Assembly (NCBI GenBank): GCA_019671005.1
Contig: CM033741.1
Span: 1,488,001-1,552,000 of the forward strand
Source: Hibiscus mutabilis
Lineage: Eukaryota > Streptophyta > Magnoliopsida > Malvales > Malvaceae
Direction: 5' to 3'
DNA length: 64,000 bases
Shown: positions 51,863 to 63,414 of the stretch, in pieces
How the letters are laid out: every line of letters starts with the position of its first letter
Numbering within the stretch: the first letter of the stretch is position 1
Program-made: the position numbers and the translations under genes
Notes under the pieces: generated by a model
What the model saw: the letters and a program-made list of their open reading frames with translations, nothing else
The model's database searches: none
What the model was told of the DNA's origin: nothing

Positions 51863-54177
51863 TTAAATTAATGCACTCCAAACCACAGCATCCCCTTCGC
51901 CGCACTTTTGATGAACGAGTTGCATCCTCTCCACCGATTTGCAGATTCCGCTGCAGCTCCAATCGAATGATGCAACACAGGTATTACCTTCTTGTGCCTT
52001 CAGCTCGCAATCTGCAATGTAATGGAAACAAACATAAGAGGTTTCAACAATGAGTTTGGCAACAAGTGTGCTTGTTTCAATCTGGTATGCCATTACATTG
52101 ACATTTGATTAAATTACCTGTCCTCTTCAAGATCGTTTGAGTTGCTGGAGTCCTGCAGCACATGCTCCTATCATTTATGTGCTCCACCTCGAGGCCGATA
52201 AACCATGAACCGAGGGACACATCTTCGTTGGCATACTTGTGCAATATAGGCCTGCAATTAGTCAGAATTATTAACCATGCCTTTCTTTTCAATGGAGACT
52301 ATCATCATTGTAGGAAATCAAAGTGCAGAGTCACTAGATCGAAACAATATAAGATGAAACCAAAACCCTCAAAAAGACAAAGCAATATACAACTGATAAA
52401 AGGTAACTTTCAGACAAAAACCGAGAATCTCACTGATTTATGGCAATGTAGTCTGCAAGATCCTTCGAAATCGCATATATCTGCCCAGTTGCGTGTCGGA
52501 AGTATTTGTTCCCCACTTCTCCAAATTTCCAGTACTCCGGTTCATGGTACTTGACATATCTAATGAACATAAAAGATTCCAAGAAAATGTTGTATGACAA
52601 AATTTGCACAAGGGAGCAAAGCAAATTGGAGAGTTATATCATCAATGACGAAAAAAATACCAGGATATTTACTTTTTAGAAAGAACCGGTCCGGATTTCA
52701 TGCAACCTATATAGACCCCGGGCTTGTAACGGTGATGGCGCAGAGTTGCAGCTAGCTTACCTATGGGAAAACATGCATAAGAAATTCACTAATGAAACAA
52801 TCCAAGACTACTTCTTCAACATTCTTTTGGGTGCTAAATATTTTTGAGATCAGAGATGATGGCAAACCTACCAAGATTAACATGGACATCATCGTCCACC
52901 TTGACGTAGAACTCGGCATCCCATTTTGTGACTGCAGTAGAAAAATAAGTTTTCGTTTTTGAAGATAATTCATGATATCCTTCAACATGTTCCTGTATTA
53001 GAAAATTTAAACCAGTTATTGGCAAGAAATGCCATACTGTCTCGTAAGAGTTCTCGACATTATCGTGGGAGTGCTTGTCTAACCAGTCTAAGGAAGTCCT
53101 TATGCTCAGCATCTTCTGAATCAATAGCTCTATCTAAAATGCTGCTGGATGTTGCACTGGGGTAAAAAAATGCAGATATAAACATATGCCAGTTCAAATT
53201 TCATACTGAATCAAGTATATTTCTCCCATGTTCATCACACTTCAACATTAGCAATTACCAACTTCATACCATAGTTGTTTCATATATGTACTGAACAATG
53301 AACTGAAAAACAATTTACCTATGGCCGATCGTAAATCGGATAACAATCCCCTTCTCACGTTCCAACTTAACAAGTTTGTGCCCTGTTCATACATAAACAT
53401 AAGAATTCATTTCAGATATTCAATACAAAGAACAAACCAAACATGTACTCTATTAAAGACCTTGTGGCATCCAAGTTTCTCTGATGGAATCACGCCGCTT
53501 CCTACTACTAAAAGCAGTGTTAATCCCGATGACCATGAACACTTTCGTCCTCCGCGAGCCGTTATGAGCGAGAGCCAAGGTTGAGACGGCACCAGTAGCA
53601 TCCGAGTTCTTCATTTCCTGATTTCTACGCGAGGCAGCTAACTTCATCTGAAGCATTGCAACTGTCTTGTCCAGAGATCTATTAACAGAATTGAACAGAA
53701 ATTATTAGGGAAGAGAGAAGATTTTCCAAGAAAATAAGAAGCCAATTCAGTTCTCACTCAATTGCTTCGTGGGTTTTCAAAACTTCACCCATTACATCAT
53801 TCTCCGCAGCAGGCTTCTGTGACGAAAACAAAGCTTGGTTTTAAAGAAAAATGTTGAAGAAAACAAACCGTCATTGTGAACATAACAGAAACATACTTTC
53901 TTATTGTCACAATCGTCCGAGACAGTCTCCTGTTCACGCCGATGTTTTAAGACGAGCGGATCGTCGGATGTAGTCGTATTCCAGAGCCTGCAACCAAAAT
54001 CCAATAACATTTGACACCATTTCATCAATCAATGGTAAAAAAAAAACAAAAAAAAGAAGATTCAAAGAAAGGAGGAGATAGGGACCTGTGGGTGAAGAGA
54101 GATCCGAGGGCGAAGAAGAAGGTGCAGAGAAATAGGATCCATTTAACGGAGAATTTCCTGGTGGTACGCTGCTTCAT
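51863..54177 (-). CDS. Beta-1,3-galactosyltransferase (GT31, DUF4094 type)
   Basis: A Golgi type II membrane enzyme adding beta-1,3-linked galactose, in plants mostly to arabinogalactan or N-glycans. Eleven exons on the minus strand: 54177-54086, 53987-53897, 53816-53758, 53678-53461, 53382-53319, 53156-53084, 52992-52872, 52760-52673, 52559-52434, 52251-52118 and 52011-51863. Phase is kept at every junction, giving 404 aa. Residues 13-26 form the signal anchor after a basic MKQRTTRKF start. A DUF4094-like stem with coiled-coil character follows. The catalytic domain shows FMVIGINTAFSSRKRRDSIRETW, the DxD-type VDDDVHVN near residue 233, GCMKSGPVLSKK, the ATGQIYAIS block and EDVSLGSW. Length and layout match the Arabidopsis B3GALT2/3/4 group. 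Family certain; acceptor unknown. Confidence 0.95.
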
Positions 54178-55377
54178 GGCGGAGAGAAGGGGGGAGGAGG
54201 CGAGGTGGGAGGTGGAGAGGGAATGAGGAGATGTATGAACAAAGTATGGATTTTGTTGTGTGAGTTGGGAGGAAAGTGTCGTAAGGAGTTTAGGACGAAA
54301 TTTTAGGCGCGCTGGAGCGACAGAGCGCAGAAATAACAGAATTTAGAGAACAGTTGGGCAACAAAGGAATAGCCGCATTTATGTGTGGAGTTTGAGTTTC
54401 TGTACTGATTTGGGCTCACTCACTCACACACACACACGCACGTCATGGACCAAACTCCTACTCACCTTATTTGGGCGGTTTCATTACCCAACCTGTTTTT
54501 CCTTTTTGGTTACTCGACTTGGTTGTCTTTTATTTTAGGTCGAATTCTGGTTTTTGTTCCTCTAATGTGCTCAAGTTTGGTATTTAGTCCTTATACTTTG
54601 ATTTAACTTAGTTTTTTTTTATTATTAAAAATTTAACTTAATTTAATCATCTACTTTTGTAATGTTATTGGTTAGTTCACAATGTTTAATTAACTTTTGC
54701 TTAAGATGTTGATGTGAATTTTTCTTAAAAACACTTTTAAAAATATGAAATGAGTGTCATACCAATTTATGCCACATAACCTTGTTCCTCCTTTGCCGAA
54801 CTCGCAACAGCAGTCCTCATCTTCAGTAATCTCCTCCAAATCCAAAAATATTTTTTGCATGATAAAGATTTAAAATTTAATTTTTAAATGAATTGTTTCA
54901 TTCTGTTTTGTTAATTCATAATTAACAAATTCTTTTTTTTAATTTTAATTTTTTTATTGGCATATATAAACATGTGAATAAATAGTTTAATCTTTGTTTT
55001 GAGACTTTAAGACTTGTGTATTTCTTCATACATAAATATAGATGCACTTTTGAAAATTGTATTGTTATATTTTTGCTACAAGGTTTATTTTGCTGAAGTA
55101 GAAATTTTCATGTTCTCCTTATGTCCGCCGGTTATTGGCATTATATGCTCCGACCTTTGCCTGACTGGCTGAATAAACTCTGTTCTTTCATGAAGTTGTC
55201 AGTTTAATCTGCTGTAGAGTTCTTACTTTTGAGTATTCTTTTATGTCTGAACGGATCTCTCTCTCTCTTTTTGTCATCAATTGGACTGCTTGGAGAGTAG
55301 TGTCCCACGTCCAGAAAAAATAAGAGAAGTTCCTCTTCTGGAATTAGCTGCATGCATATTGAGGTCAAACATCCATT
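54178..55377. other. Galactosyltransferase upstream region and intergenic DNA
   Basis: 54178-54440 is less AT-rich and is the likely 5' UTR and promoter of the minus-strand galactosyltransferase. A short CA-rich repeat lies at 54421-54442. Beyond that no gene is seen. Confidence 0.45.
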
Positions 55378-55515
55378 CCAAATTTGATGACAAGACTGGA
55401 ACACAAACTGTTGTATGACAATGACATCATGGAATGGTACCGGAAGGGTGTAGCCCGGGGTAATGAGAGCTCTCATATTTGGAAGAATGTCAAGCCCTTC
55501 ATCGAGTGGCTTCGG
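55378..55515 (+). pseudogene. Fragment resembling the W2 domain of eIF5
   Basis: The frame from 55384 reads KLLYDNDIMEWYRKG and then SSHIWKNVKPFIEWLRNP. The order and spacing of LYD, W(Y), KNVKPFIEWL resemble the C-terminal W2 domain of translation factor eIF5 (also found in eIF2B-epsilon and BZW proteins). Nothing else of such a protein can be followed in the same frame, upstream or downstream. It is best read as a degraded duplicated or retroposed piece. The resemblance is by eye and could be wrong. Confidence 0.4.
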
Positions 55516-55772
55516 AACCCGAGTATGAGGATGAGTGATTTTTTTGAACAAATTCAATTTAGGGAGAGAAAAAAAATACTCATAATAAGTATTGAACTCA
55601 TAATTAAGAGAAAAAAGAACGTGTCAACTGAAATTTTTTAATCATCTACACTAAAGATTGTCCACAGAAAAAGAGTGATTTTGAAACCCTTGATATAGTC
55701 GACATGTATTGTGCGTTGATGTTAAAGTGTAAGTAAACTTATATTTTACCGTCTAAGTTGAAATTCATAAAA

Positions 55773-56599
55773 GGCTTAACAGTCAAATAAGTGTTCAAAC
55801 TATACTCTTTTTGCCAATTAGGTGCCTAAATTTTGTTTTAGGCCAAATAGGTGCCTAACGTTTTTAACGTCACTCAAATAGGTGCCCTCTATTACTATCC
55901 GTTAATTTTCACCGTTAACTTCCTCTATCTGACACGTGTCATCTTCTTAAATTTCTAAAATTATATTTAAAAGTAAATAAAATTGATAAAACAAAATAAC
56001 CTCGAAATTCACAAAATAGCCCAAATTTTGAAATCCCTAACACCCTAAAATCCAAATCCTGATTTGACCTGATTTCGCCGCCGATTGTCACTCCGCCTCC
56101 CATCACATTCGTCGTCGGATCATCATGATCATTTATCCCATCACCTCGTTGCCAAAAATTGATCGACGACGCGCGAAACGCCGAAATCGTTGAATGGTTC
56201 ATTTGAATGATTCGCAACAAACGACGGCATAACGAACAATGAACGATGTGTAGGTCATTCGGCGAGGGGAGGGCGCTTTATTTCATCGCCGGGCACACGA
56301 CCAACACCGATGGGAGTGGCAGGATTTGGGGGGTTTAGGGATTTGGGGACTATTTTGAGATTATTTGAAAATTTTAAGATATTTAAAAAAATTGATTTGT
56401 TTTTTGGAAAATAAAATTCAAAAAATGTTTAATATTGCCACGTGTTCTATTTTGATTGGATAAAAAAAAATTAACGTCCGTCACAGCCAAACCTTAAATG
56501 GATCACGGAATAAAACGTTAGGCACCTATTTAGCCCAAAATAGTTTGTGCACCTATCTAAAAAAAGATATAGTTTAGGCACTTATTTGACGGTTAAGCC
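55773..56599. mobile_element. Non-autonomous Mutator-like element (MULE)
   Basis: Left end GGCTTAACAGTCAAATAAGT; right end reverse complement GGCTTAACCGTCAAATAAGT. The inverted repeats extend about 100 bp inward and share 'aaataggtgcctaacgtttt'. Flanking 9-mers TTCATAAAA (55764-55772) and TTCTTAAAA (56600-56608) differ at one position, the 9-bp duplication expected of Mutator-like elements. A GC-richer core (56070-56340) has no transposase-like frame. The palindrome GACACGTGTC is at 55931-55940. Confidence 0.75.
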
Positions 56600-56671
56600 T
56601 TCTTAAAAATTATGAAAACTTATTGTTAATATAATAATTGTTGATGTTAAAAGTGTTAGACATCGAATGAG

Positions 56672-57167
56672 GCGGTGGAGACGACGGTCAAAGAAGATGT
56701 TGGTGGTAATTTGTGGTGGTTCACCCATTATGGGATGAGCCAAGAGCCAAAGAAGAGAATATGGAAAAAAAATGGTGGAGGATCATGTGAAAGGAGTCAG
56801 TCTGCCTTGTTATATTCAGCTCAATGGGTATATATAACCAAGTGATACTGTTTGATGGGACAGAGCCAGACTAGTGATGGCTATTGATGGATCGGCAAGA
56901 GTAGGTCCAACTCCCAATCGATAGGCTTTTTAGCATGGTCACGCGAGTTGACAGAATTAAGCTCGGCTGTTAAATGATAAGCTCAACTGAAAGATCAAAC
57001 AGATCTAATGGTTATCATGTCGAAAGTAATCCGAAGGTGAGAGCTCTAAAAATCGGAGACACTAGTTCTTTCCATATTCTCTTCTTTGGCTCTCAACCCA
57101 TTTCATAACGAGTGAACCACCGCAAATCACCACTAACATCCTCCTTGACCACCATTTTCACCATCCC
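56672..57167. repeat. Inverted repeat with ~100-bp arms
   Basis: The arm at 56672-56768 and the arm at about 57070-57167 are inverted copies. Shared pieces include 'gagccaaagaagagaatatg' and a 'ggtggttcac' stretch. The 300-bp spacer differs. It is probably a fold-back element or two head-to-head copies of one repeat. No target duplication seen. Confidence 0.6.
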
Positions 57168-57324
57168 ATAATTTTAAGGTGATTATAAAGAAATATTTAT
57201 TTATAATTTTTTATTAACTATTTAATAAGACAGACACATCTTACAAATAAGACTGTTTGAACTCAAATCTTTTAAAATTAAATACTATTATATTTTTTAA
57301 TGAGATTACTCGTTGGGTAAAACT

Positions 57325-57575
57325 TTGATATACATGCTGTGTAAAACTAATTTTACACAAGTTTGTGTATTTACACTCTAAAAACTTAAATTCTAAATTC
57401 CTAACCCTAACTCTAAAAAATTAAACCCTATACACTAAATTCTAAACACTATCCTTAAATTATAAACCACACAACCTAAACTTTAAATCCTAAACTAAAA
57501 CCCTAACACCTAAAACTAAAAGGTATGTGTAAATTAAAGTTTACACGACTTGTGCATCAAATTTTTTTCCTTACT
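57325..57575. repeat. Telomere-motif MITE, copy 4 (reverse orientation)
   Basis: The ends form an inverted repeat of about 40 bp: left ACTTTGATATACATGCTGTG, right reverse complement AATTTGATGCACAAGTCGTG. The inside is a run of degenerate CCCTAAA/CTAAAC units. This is the complement of the copies at 10986, 21190 and 35365. Confidence 0.6.
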
Positions 57576-57900
57576 CGTTAGAATAAATATAGATAATATA
57601 TTATTGATTACATTTCACTGATTTTATGAGAGCGGAAAAAAGAGAGGAAAATATGAGAATATTCGAGAAGAGAGCAATCCCATAAGAGTTTTTGTTTCTC
57701 CAAAACATAGAGCGCAGCCCAAAAGGTAAATTAGCAAATCATTCAGCAGAAAAAGAAATCCCCCACTAACGGTGCTCCAGCAACAAAACCAAAGGGCTGG
57801 CCGGCTGCCAAGGACCCTCGCTCCAGGCTTTAAACCCGTCAAAATTTCTAGACTAAAATCTGTTATCACGACTCGGTAATCAATCTACATACTTACGCAA

Positions 57901-59864
57901 ATGGTTACTTCATTCTCTAATCACTCCGTGCTGTTTCCTCGCATTTCAGCCTCTTCTTTAAAGCCCTCAAACCACACCCTATCATCCTTATCACGAGTTC
58001 AGTTTCCTTACCAAAAACCTCTCTTTTCAAGATCCTTTTCTGGGCTTTCTCTATCGAACCTTTCCTTCCCCGCGAACAGCACAAAGTGTCCCAATAAGTC
58101 GATTTTCAAGGCTTCTCTTTCCGCCCAGGAATTTGTTCGCACTGTAAGTTTTTGTTCTTTGGTCTAATGGGTTCTTTATTTTCTGCTCATTACATCGAGA
58201 AAAAGATTTGTAGAATTTCCCAGTTTTCATAGTAGAAGAAAATCAGCTGGAGGTGACAATTGAATTGATAAGAGGTGCTTGTTATTGTTTAACTTTTTGT
58301 AATAGTAATAACTTCATTAAGGAATTTCATCAGGAAAATGTAAAAACATCGGGGGGCAGTTTAAAGGCAATGATTAGAGTTTACAAGGAGGCTCTTCTGA
58401 ATGGAGATGATAGGATTGTATCCGAGATTGAGAATAGAATAAGCTTTTTAGAAAATGAGAAGAATAGATTGGAAAAACAAGTTTTGGAATTGTCAGCAGA
58501 GATAACCTCGGGGAAAGAGAAGTATATCCGTTTGCAAGCTGATTTCGATAATTTTCGGAAAAGATTGGAGAAGGAGAGACTTACAACTAGGTCTGATGCT
58601 CAAGGAGAAGTGATTGAGAGTCTTTTGCCCATGGTTGACAGTTTTGAGAGAGCCAAGCAACAAGTAAAGCCGGCAACGGAGAAAGAAAAGAAGATAGATA
58701 CGAGTTATCAGGGTATATACAAGCAATTTGTGGAGATCATGAGGAGTTTGCAAGTGGCTGTCGTCCCAACAGTTGGAAAGCCCTTTGATCCCTCTGTAAG
58801 TGTTTAAATGCTATGCATAATCTCTGTTTTTTTTTCTTCTTGTTGCTAGCCATTTATAGGTTTTGTTTGGTTCAGTACATGGGAGAACAAATTGCAAGTG
58901 TAGCATACTGGGATACAGGGCCGAACTTAGGAGTTTACTGTAGAGGTGCGAACTTTTAGGAAGTTATATTAGAAATGTAGGGTGCGAAATTACAAAATTT
59001 TAGGTTTTATGAAATTAGATTATTAATAGAAAATAAGAAGAAAATGTCTAAAATATATGAGAATTTGAAAATTTCCTTGGTCCATCCCTGCTGGGATATA
59101 TTATGTACACACACATGGTTAAGTTAAATGTATAAAGGTTTCTGAGAATATGTACTTATAGTAACTCAATCTTTAGTCAAGCAAACACTTCAGTTCCTTT
59201 GCTAGTTAGTTGTATTTAAGCTTCGTCAAACTCCAGTAGTAGCCTGATTATCTTTGAGGTTTCCACGTGATGGAAGTTTTTAAGTTATCCCATCTGGAAA
59301 ATTAATTGCAAGTTTGTGCTACTGCTAGATACACATAATAGCTTGAAAATGTTTTCGACTTCCAAAGTTGGATGTCAGCAGCAAAAGCATGCCTCAAGAA
59401 TTGAGACGTCGAGTTCATATTAGGGATTATTCTAAATCTTGAGTAAGAAGATTACAATGCACAGGTGCATATACCTGTTAGCATGAGTTAGGTCTTCGGA
59501 ATTCATTCTTGTTTTTAGGCACATTCCTTGTAGCAAAGTAGGCATACACCAGAAATTTGGTTTGAAAAGAAACTTGTAGGTCTTGGATTGATAGTCACAG
59601 GATATTCCGTGTCAGTTTTGTTATTGATTCACTTGGTACCCACTTGTTGGATACAGCTACACGAAGCCATTGCACGAGAAGAGTCTGTAGAGTTCAAAGA
59701 AGGGATTATCATCCAAGAACTCCGCCGTGGGTTCCTCCTTGGGGGGCCGGCTATTAAGACCTGCGATGGTTAAAGTATCTTCAGGACCAGGTAGTAAGAA
59801 AGCAAGTGCTGCCACTGATCCTAAATCTTCTGAGCAGCCTACAACAGTTGGAGATGATCAGTAA
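57901..59864 (+). CDS. Chloroplast-type GrpE co-chaperone, frame broken near the C-terminus
   Basis: GrpE is the nucleotide-exchange factor for DnaK/Hsp70; the plastid forms are CGE proteins. Exons: 57901-58143, 58334-58795 and 59657-59864. Exon 1 is a Ser-rich, acid-poor presequence typical of a plastid transit peptide. Exon 2 has the long GrpE coiled coil (SFLENEKNRLEKQVLELSAE) and the conserved RLQADFDNFRKRLEKE, LLPMVDSFERA and GKPFDPS segments. Exon 3 starts LHEAIAREESVEFKEGII, the GrpE signature. Odd: at the G6CC run near 59740 the frame slips by one extra base. Read literally, it stops at 59771-59773 (273 aa). In the neighbouring frame the expected family end (RLLRPAMVKV and a Ser/Ala-rich tail) runs to a stop at 59862-59864, for about 303 aa. 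Family certain; integrity uncertain. Confidence 0.9.
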
Positions 59865-62354
59865 ATCTAAAAGGGATACTCTGATCATCTCATCAAATGT
59901 GAAAGCATTTTCAATTTATTTTCCCATGTAACATTATGACCCTTTGGTTTTAATGTTTGTCAAATTCAATTTCCATGGGCCATACCTTGTTACATTTAAA
60001 TATTTCTATTGTTAAAAGGGCGCAATAACACTTGTACAACCAAGAATATTCATTCAGATAAATTAATTTGTCAAAGCAACGTCTTGACCATTTCTTTTCT
60101 TTTGTTGGTAGGCGCATGCAATTGGATGGGTTTGATTTTGATGATCATCAATCCCTTACCAGAAAAGCCATAGCTTTTCAGCAGGCAAATAAGCAGGCAA
60201 AATTGTGTAAATGTCCATTATGAAAATTTCCTTTCTAGGATTAATATTTCCCTTCGTATCTGCGACAATATGATGCAAAGTTGAGTATATTTGTGCCGAG
60301 ATATTTATTTAACATTCACTTTCAAATTCAGATAAGATTTTGCCATATAATATAGCTGTTTACAACTACACTTTTGCCGTCACTTCATAATAGAAGGTTC
60401 TTTTAGAGGCCACGTCTGGATTCCAAGTCACTTATTTTTCTTTTTTCACTTGCACGGTAAAGCTAATTCTAATGACATCGACATACTATGTATACTACCA
60501 CTATGCTATAATTGGAACTCATTAACTCCAATTTGAACAAAGAAATGGTCGACTTTCAATAATCATCATATATTTTCAGTAACTGGTTTTTTTTAACAAC
60601 TGAAAATCTATTCACAAAAGGAAAAAGAAAAGCTACTCTCTGGTCATTTTGAATGTCACTTCATTCATTTAAATCAAATAGTTAACAAGTTGCCTTGTGC
60701 AGTCTGAAAACCAAGATCGCTTCCTCGTCCTCCAAAGCATGAAAGAAAGTGAATCGTATCAATCTTATGCATTGTATTTCAACTTGCCAGCATTGGCTTA
60801 GATTTCCATCATCTGACAAGAAAGCTTTATGGCTGCAATCATCCACACAAAGATGCACTCGGATAGGTGACTTAAACACATTGTATTTCACAAGCCAAGA
60901 TTATGAACCGAACAGGTTAGACATGCTACTAGAGGGAGTCTCCGTAGGAAATACCAAAACCAACATTGGTAAAACAACCCAATGCAAGAAAACCAACTAT
61001 AACAACCTAATGCAAAAGGGCACAATTACAGCCATTAATACATGCTATTTAACTAACCACCAATGAAGGATCCACACAACAAAGCATAAAAGAATATCGA
61101 ACACCGATTCTTCCCTTCATAAATTAAACCTGGATTAATTGCCTGTTTTTTGTTGTTGTTGAGAAAATTTCTTTTCTAATGCAATCCCAAATGCAGGAGA
61201 AAAGTGTGTATAGCAATAAAATGATAGGAGCCAAATTTCAAAGGAAAGAAATGATGAAAATAGATCGATAATTTGTAGTAGGGAAGAATCTTAACACTAT
61301 TACAACCAATAACTAGGAGAATTCAAATAATAATAATCATGATGCAACTAAAAACAAATCCTAGCCTATTTATAATAAACATCCTAAACTATTATTTACT
61401 GGAAACCTATGTTGCACTGATACGGATTCCAATACGGGTACGAGTACGAAAACAGGGACGAAAAATGACAATTTCTAAAATTATAGGGTATGGGTACGGC
61501 TAGGGTACGGTAAATATAAAATAAATTTTATATTCTAATAAAATGTAAAAATAAAAAGTCATACAGAAATCATGTGAGCATGACATCACACATACTTATA
61601 AACTTATAGTTGATTCATGTGAGCAAAATAGTGTCGAAAAAAAACAAGAAAAAAAAAACAGAAGAAGTGTGGGATAATAGAAGAATAAGAAAAAGAATAG
61701 GGAGATGAAATACTAAGGAGTACCCAAGTCGTACCCAATATATCCATGGTACGGGAACGTACCGGGTACATGGTACGGCATTAGATTGAAGTACCCTGCT
61801 TCATAGCTGGAAACAAAGCAAATTTCTAAAAATAGAGATAATGGGAACATGGTAGATAATTGTGGGAGACATGGGAGTTAAGTGGGAGTTGCAACTCCTC
61901 TTTAGGATCATGTAGATCATGATATCATGTAGGCCAAATAGTTGGAACCATATCATAAACCCCATAAACAAAGTCACATCTTCCAAGGTCTAAGGCCAAA
62001 ACATGAGCTAACCTGGCCTTGTTTAGGTGTTGAATAGGAAGTCATCTGGGTTATGGTCTCTTCATTTATCGAATACTGGACATGGGTACAAAATATTATT
62101 GCCGAAACTTATAAGCTCAGGTAAAATAATCATACTAATCAAAATTTCTCAGCAGCTCCTAAATTAATCAAGGGCTCACATTGCTAAATGGAGCAATTTA
62201 TCACATCAATTTCACATTAATTAACACCCTCTAATCAAAATTTGCTTTCACTAATGATTAATTAACTAGCAGAAAATCAATCTAAAACTAAACAATTCAA
62301 TATCTTTTTAATGCTAACACAGCATAATGCAACACATTAAAATAAATAAATTAC
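59865..62354. other. Intergenic region between GrpE and the small membrane protein
   Basis: GrpE 3' UTR to roughly 60000, then no recognisable gene on either strand. One hAT-type MITE (61407-61806) is listed separately. The short frames at 60682-60891 (minus) and 60749-61066 (plus) overlap each other and have no motif. Confidence 0.45.
61407..61806. mobile_element. hAT-type MITE with perfect 8-bp target duplication
   Basis: The element is 400 bp and is flanked by CTGGAAAC on both sides (61399-61406 and 61807-61814), an exact 8-bp duplication. Ends: CTATGTTGCACTGATAC on the left, CTATGAAGCAGGGTAC as the right reverse complement. The inside has repeated GTACGG/GGGTACG motifs near both ends and an AT-rich centre. 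No coding capacity. CTATGTTGC-type ends with GTACGG repeats resemble a MITE type common in eudicots. Confidence 0.7.
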
Positions 62355-62750
62355 CTATTTAGAAGTAGAATTATGAGAGTTGATGCTGTTATAATATCTC
62401 GATAATCGACGAGTCGGAGGCTTTGGTTTAACCGCCTTTTTCTTCAGACCGAAAATTTCTTGAACCAAAGGAACGTGAACCAGAACCAACTTCCACGCCA
62501 GCAGCCACCCTATAAATTTAAAATTTATAAATAAATTGAAGAAAAATAGATGGTTATCAGCCAACAGAACCCTTAAATCACGAAAAAAGAAAGAATAGCG
62601 AAAGTTTTTGAGAGAAAATAAAATAAAATTACATAGAACAATGAAGGAGAAAACGAAAAGCGCAGCGAGAACCGGACGGAATACTAAAAAATTGAGATAA
62701 TTCCAATAAGACGGAAAATTCATGGAAGTCGACGATGAAGACGACTCCAT
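62355..62750 (-). CDS. Small one-pass membrane protein of unknown function
   Basis: Two exons on the minus strand, 62750-62633 and 62509-62355, give 90 aa. After a Ser-rich start (MESSSSSTSMNFPSYWNYLN), the hydrophobic segment PVLAALFVFSFIVL continues across the splice into WLLAWKLVLVHVPLV. A basic tail (FGLKKKAVKPKPPTRRLSRYY) follows. This looks like a single-span plant membrane protein with a cytosolic basic tail. I do not know its function. The 123-bp intron is free of stops and a multiple of three, so retention would give a 131-aa protein with an extra hydrophobic and aromatic stretch. The spliced form is preferred because both splice sites are canonical. Confidence 0.65.
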   Translation of the reverse strand: MESSSSSTSMNFPSYWNYLNFLVFRPVLAALFVFSFIVLCNFILFSLKNFRYSFFFRDLRVLLADNHLFFFNLFINFKFIGWLLAWKLVLVHVPLVQEIFGLKKKAVKPKPPTRRLSRYYNSINSHNSTSK

Positions 62751-63235
62751 GGACGACAACAAGAAGGTTGGAAAAAAGCATTGATATCGAATCCACGAAC
62801 CCTCTTTAATTCTGATTCTGGGCCGGGTTTCAATTGTTTTGGGCCGGTAACAAGCTTGAACCTAGCCTAGCTGTGGTTCCCTCTACATTCAGGAGTTAAA
62901 TCCTTTCCCTTTCTGGATTATATATTATATTTCAATTTTCCCAGGCTTCAATCACTTAATTGAAACAAGAAAAATAAAAAGACAAAGATATCACCTTTTT
63001 TCATTTTGTTTGCTCCGTTTTTGCTTCAAAATCGAATACTGCAATGCTTCGTTATTTGCGTTGTAATTGCTTTAGGAAGTGTTGCCGTTGTTTCTGGTTA
63101 CACTAAGGGTTGTAACTTGTAAGCTGTTCTACCCGAACTATATAAAGTTTCTCTCAAACATTTCAATTTTTTTTCGTTTCAAAAGTTCTAACTTCTGTTT
63201 TAGGGTTTCAATGGAAGGCTCAGTCGGGTTTGTCT
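62751..63235. other. Upstream region of the small membrane gene
   Basis: No gene seen. Probably promoter and 5' UTR of the minus-strand gene, up to the retrotransposon end at 63236. Confidence 0.4.
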
Positions 63236-63414
63236 TGTAAAAGATTTATATTATTGATAATTCATAATATTTATAATTGAAGTATATATAGGATTACAAT
63301 TAAATATACAAGGATGAGAGAAATCAAATATTAAATACATGATAAGATTTAGATAAAGATAAGATAAAAATTGAATGAGATTGAGTAAGATTTATTTTAT
63401 CTTTATCCTTAATA
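63236..63414 (-). repeat. Copia 3' LTR
   Basis: About 179 bp, starting after the polypurine tract with TATTAAGG (expected TG has become TA) and ending ...TCTTTTACA in minus-strand sense. It is AT-rich with a TATATATA-type box near its middle. The other LTR is outside the window, so the boundaries are judged from the tract and the TG..CA pattern. Confidence 0.55.
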
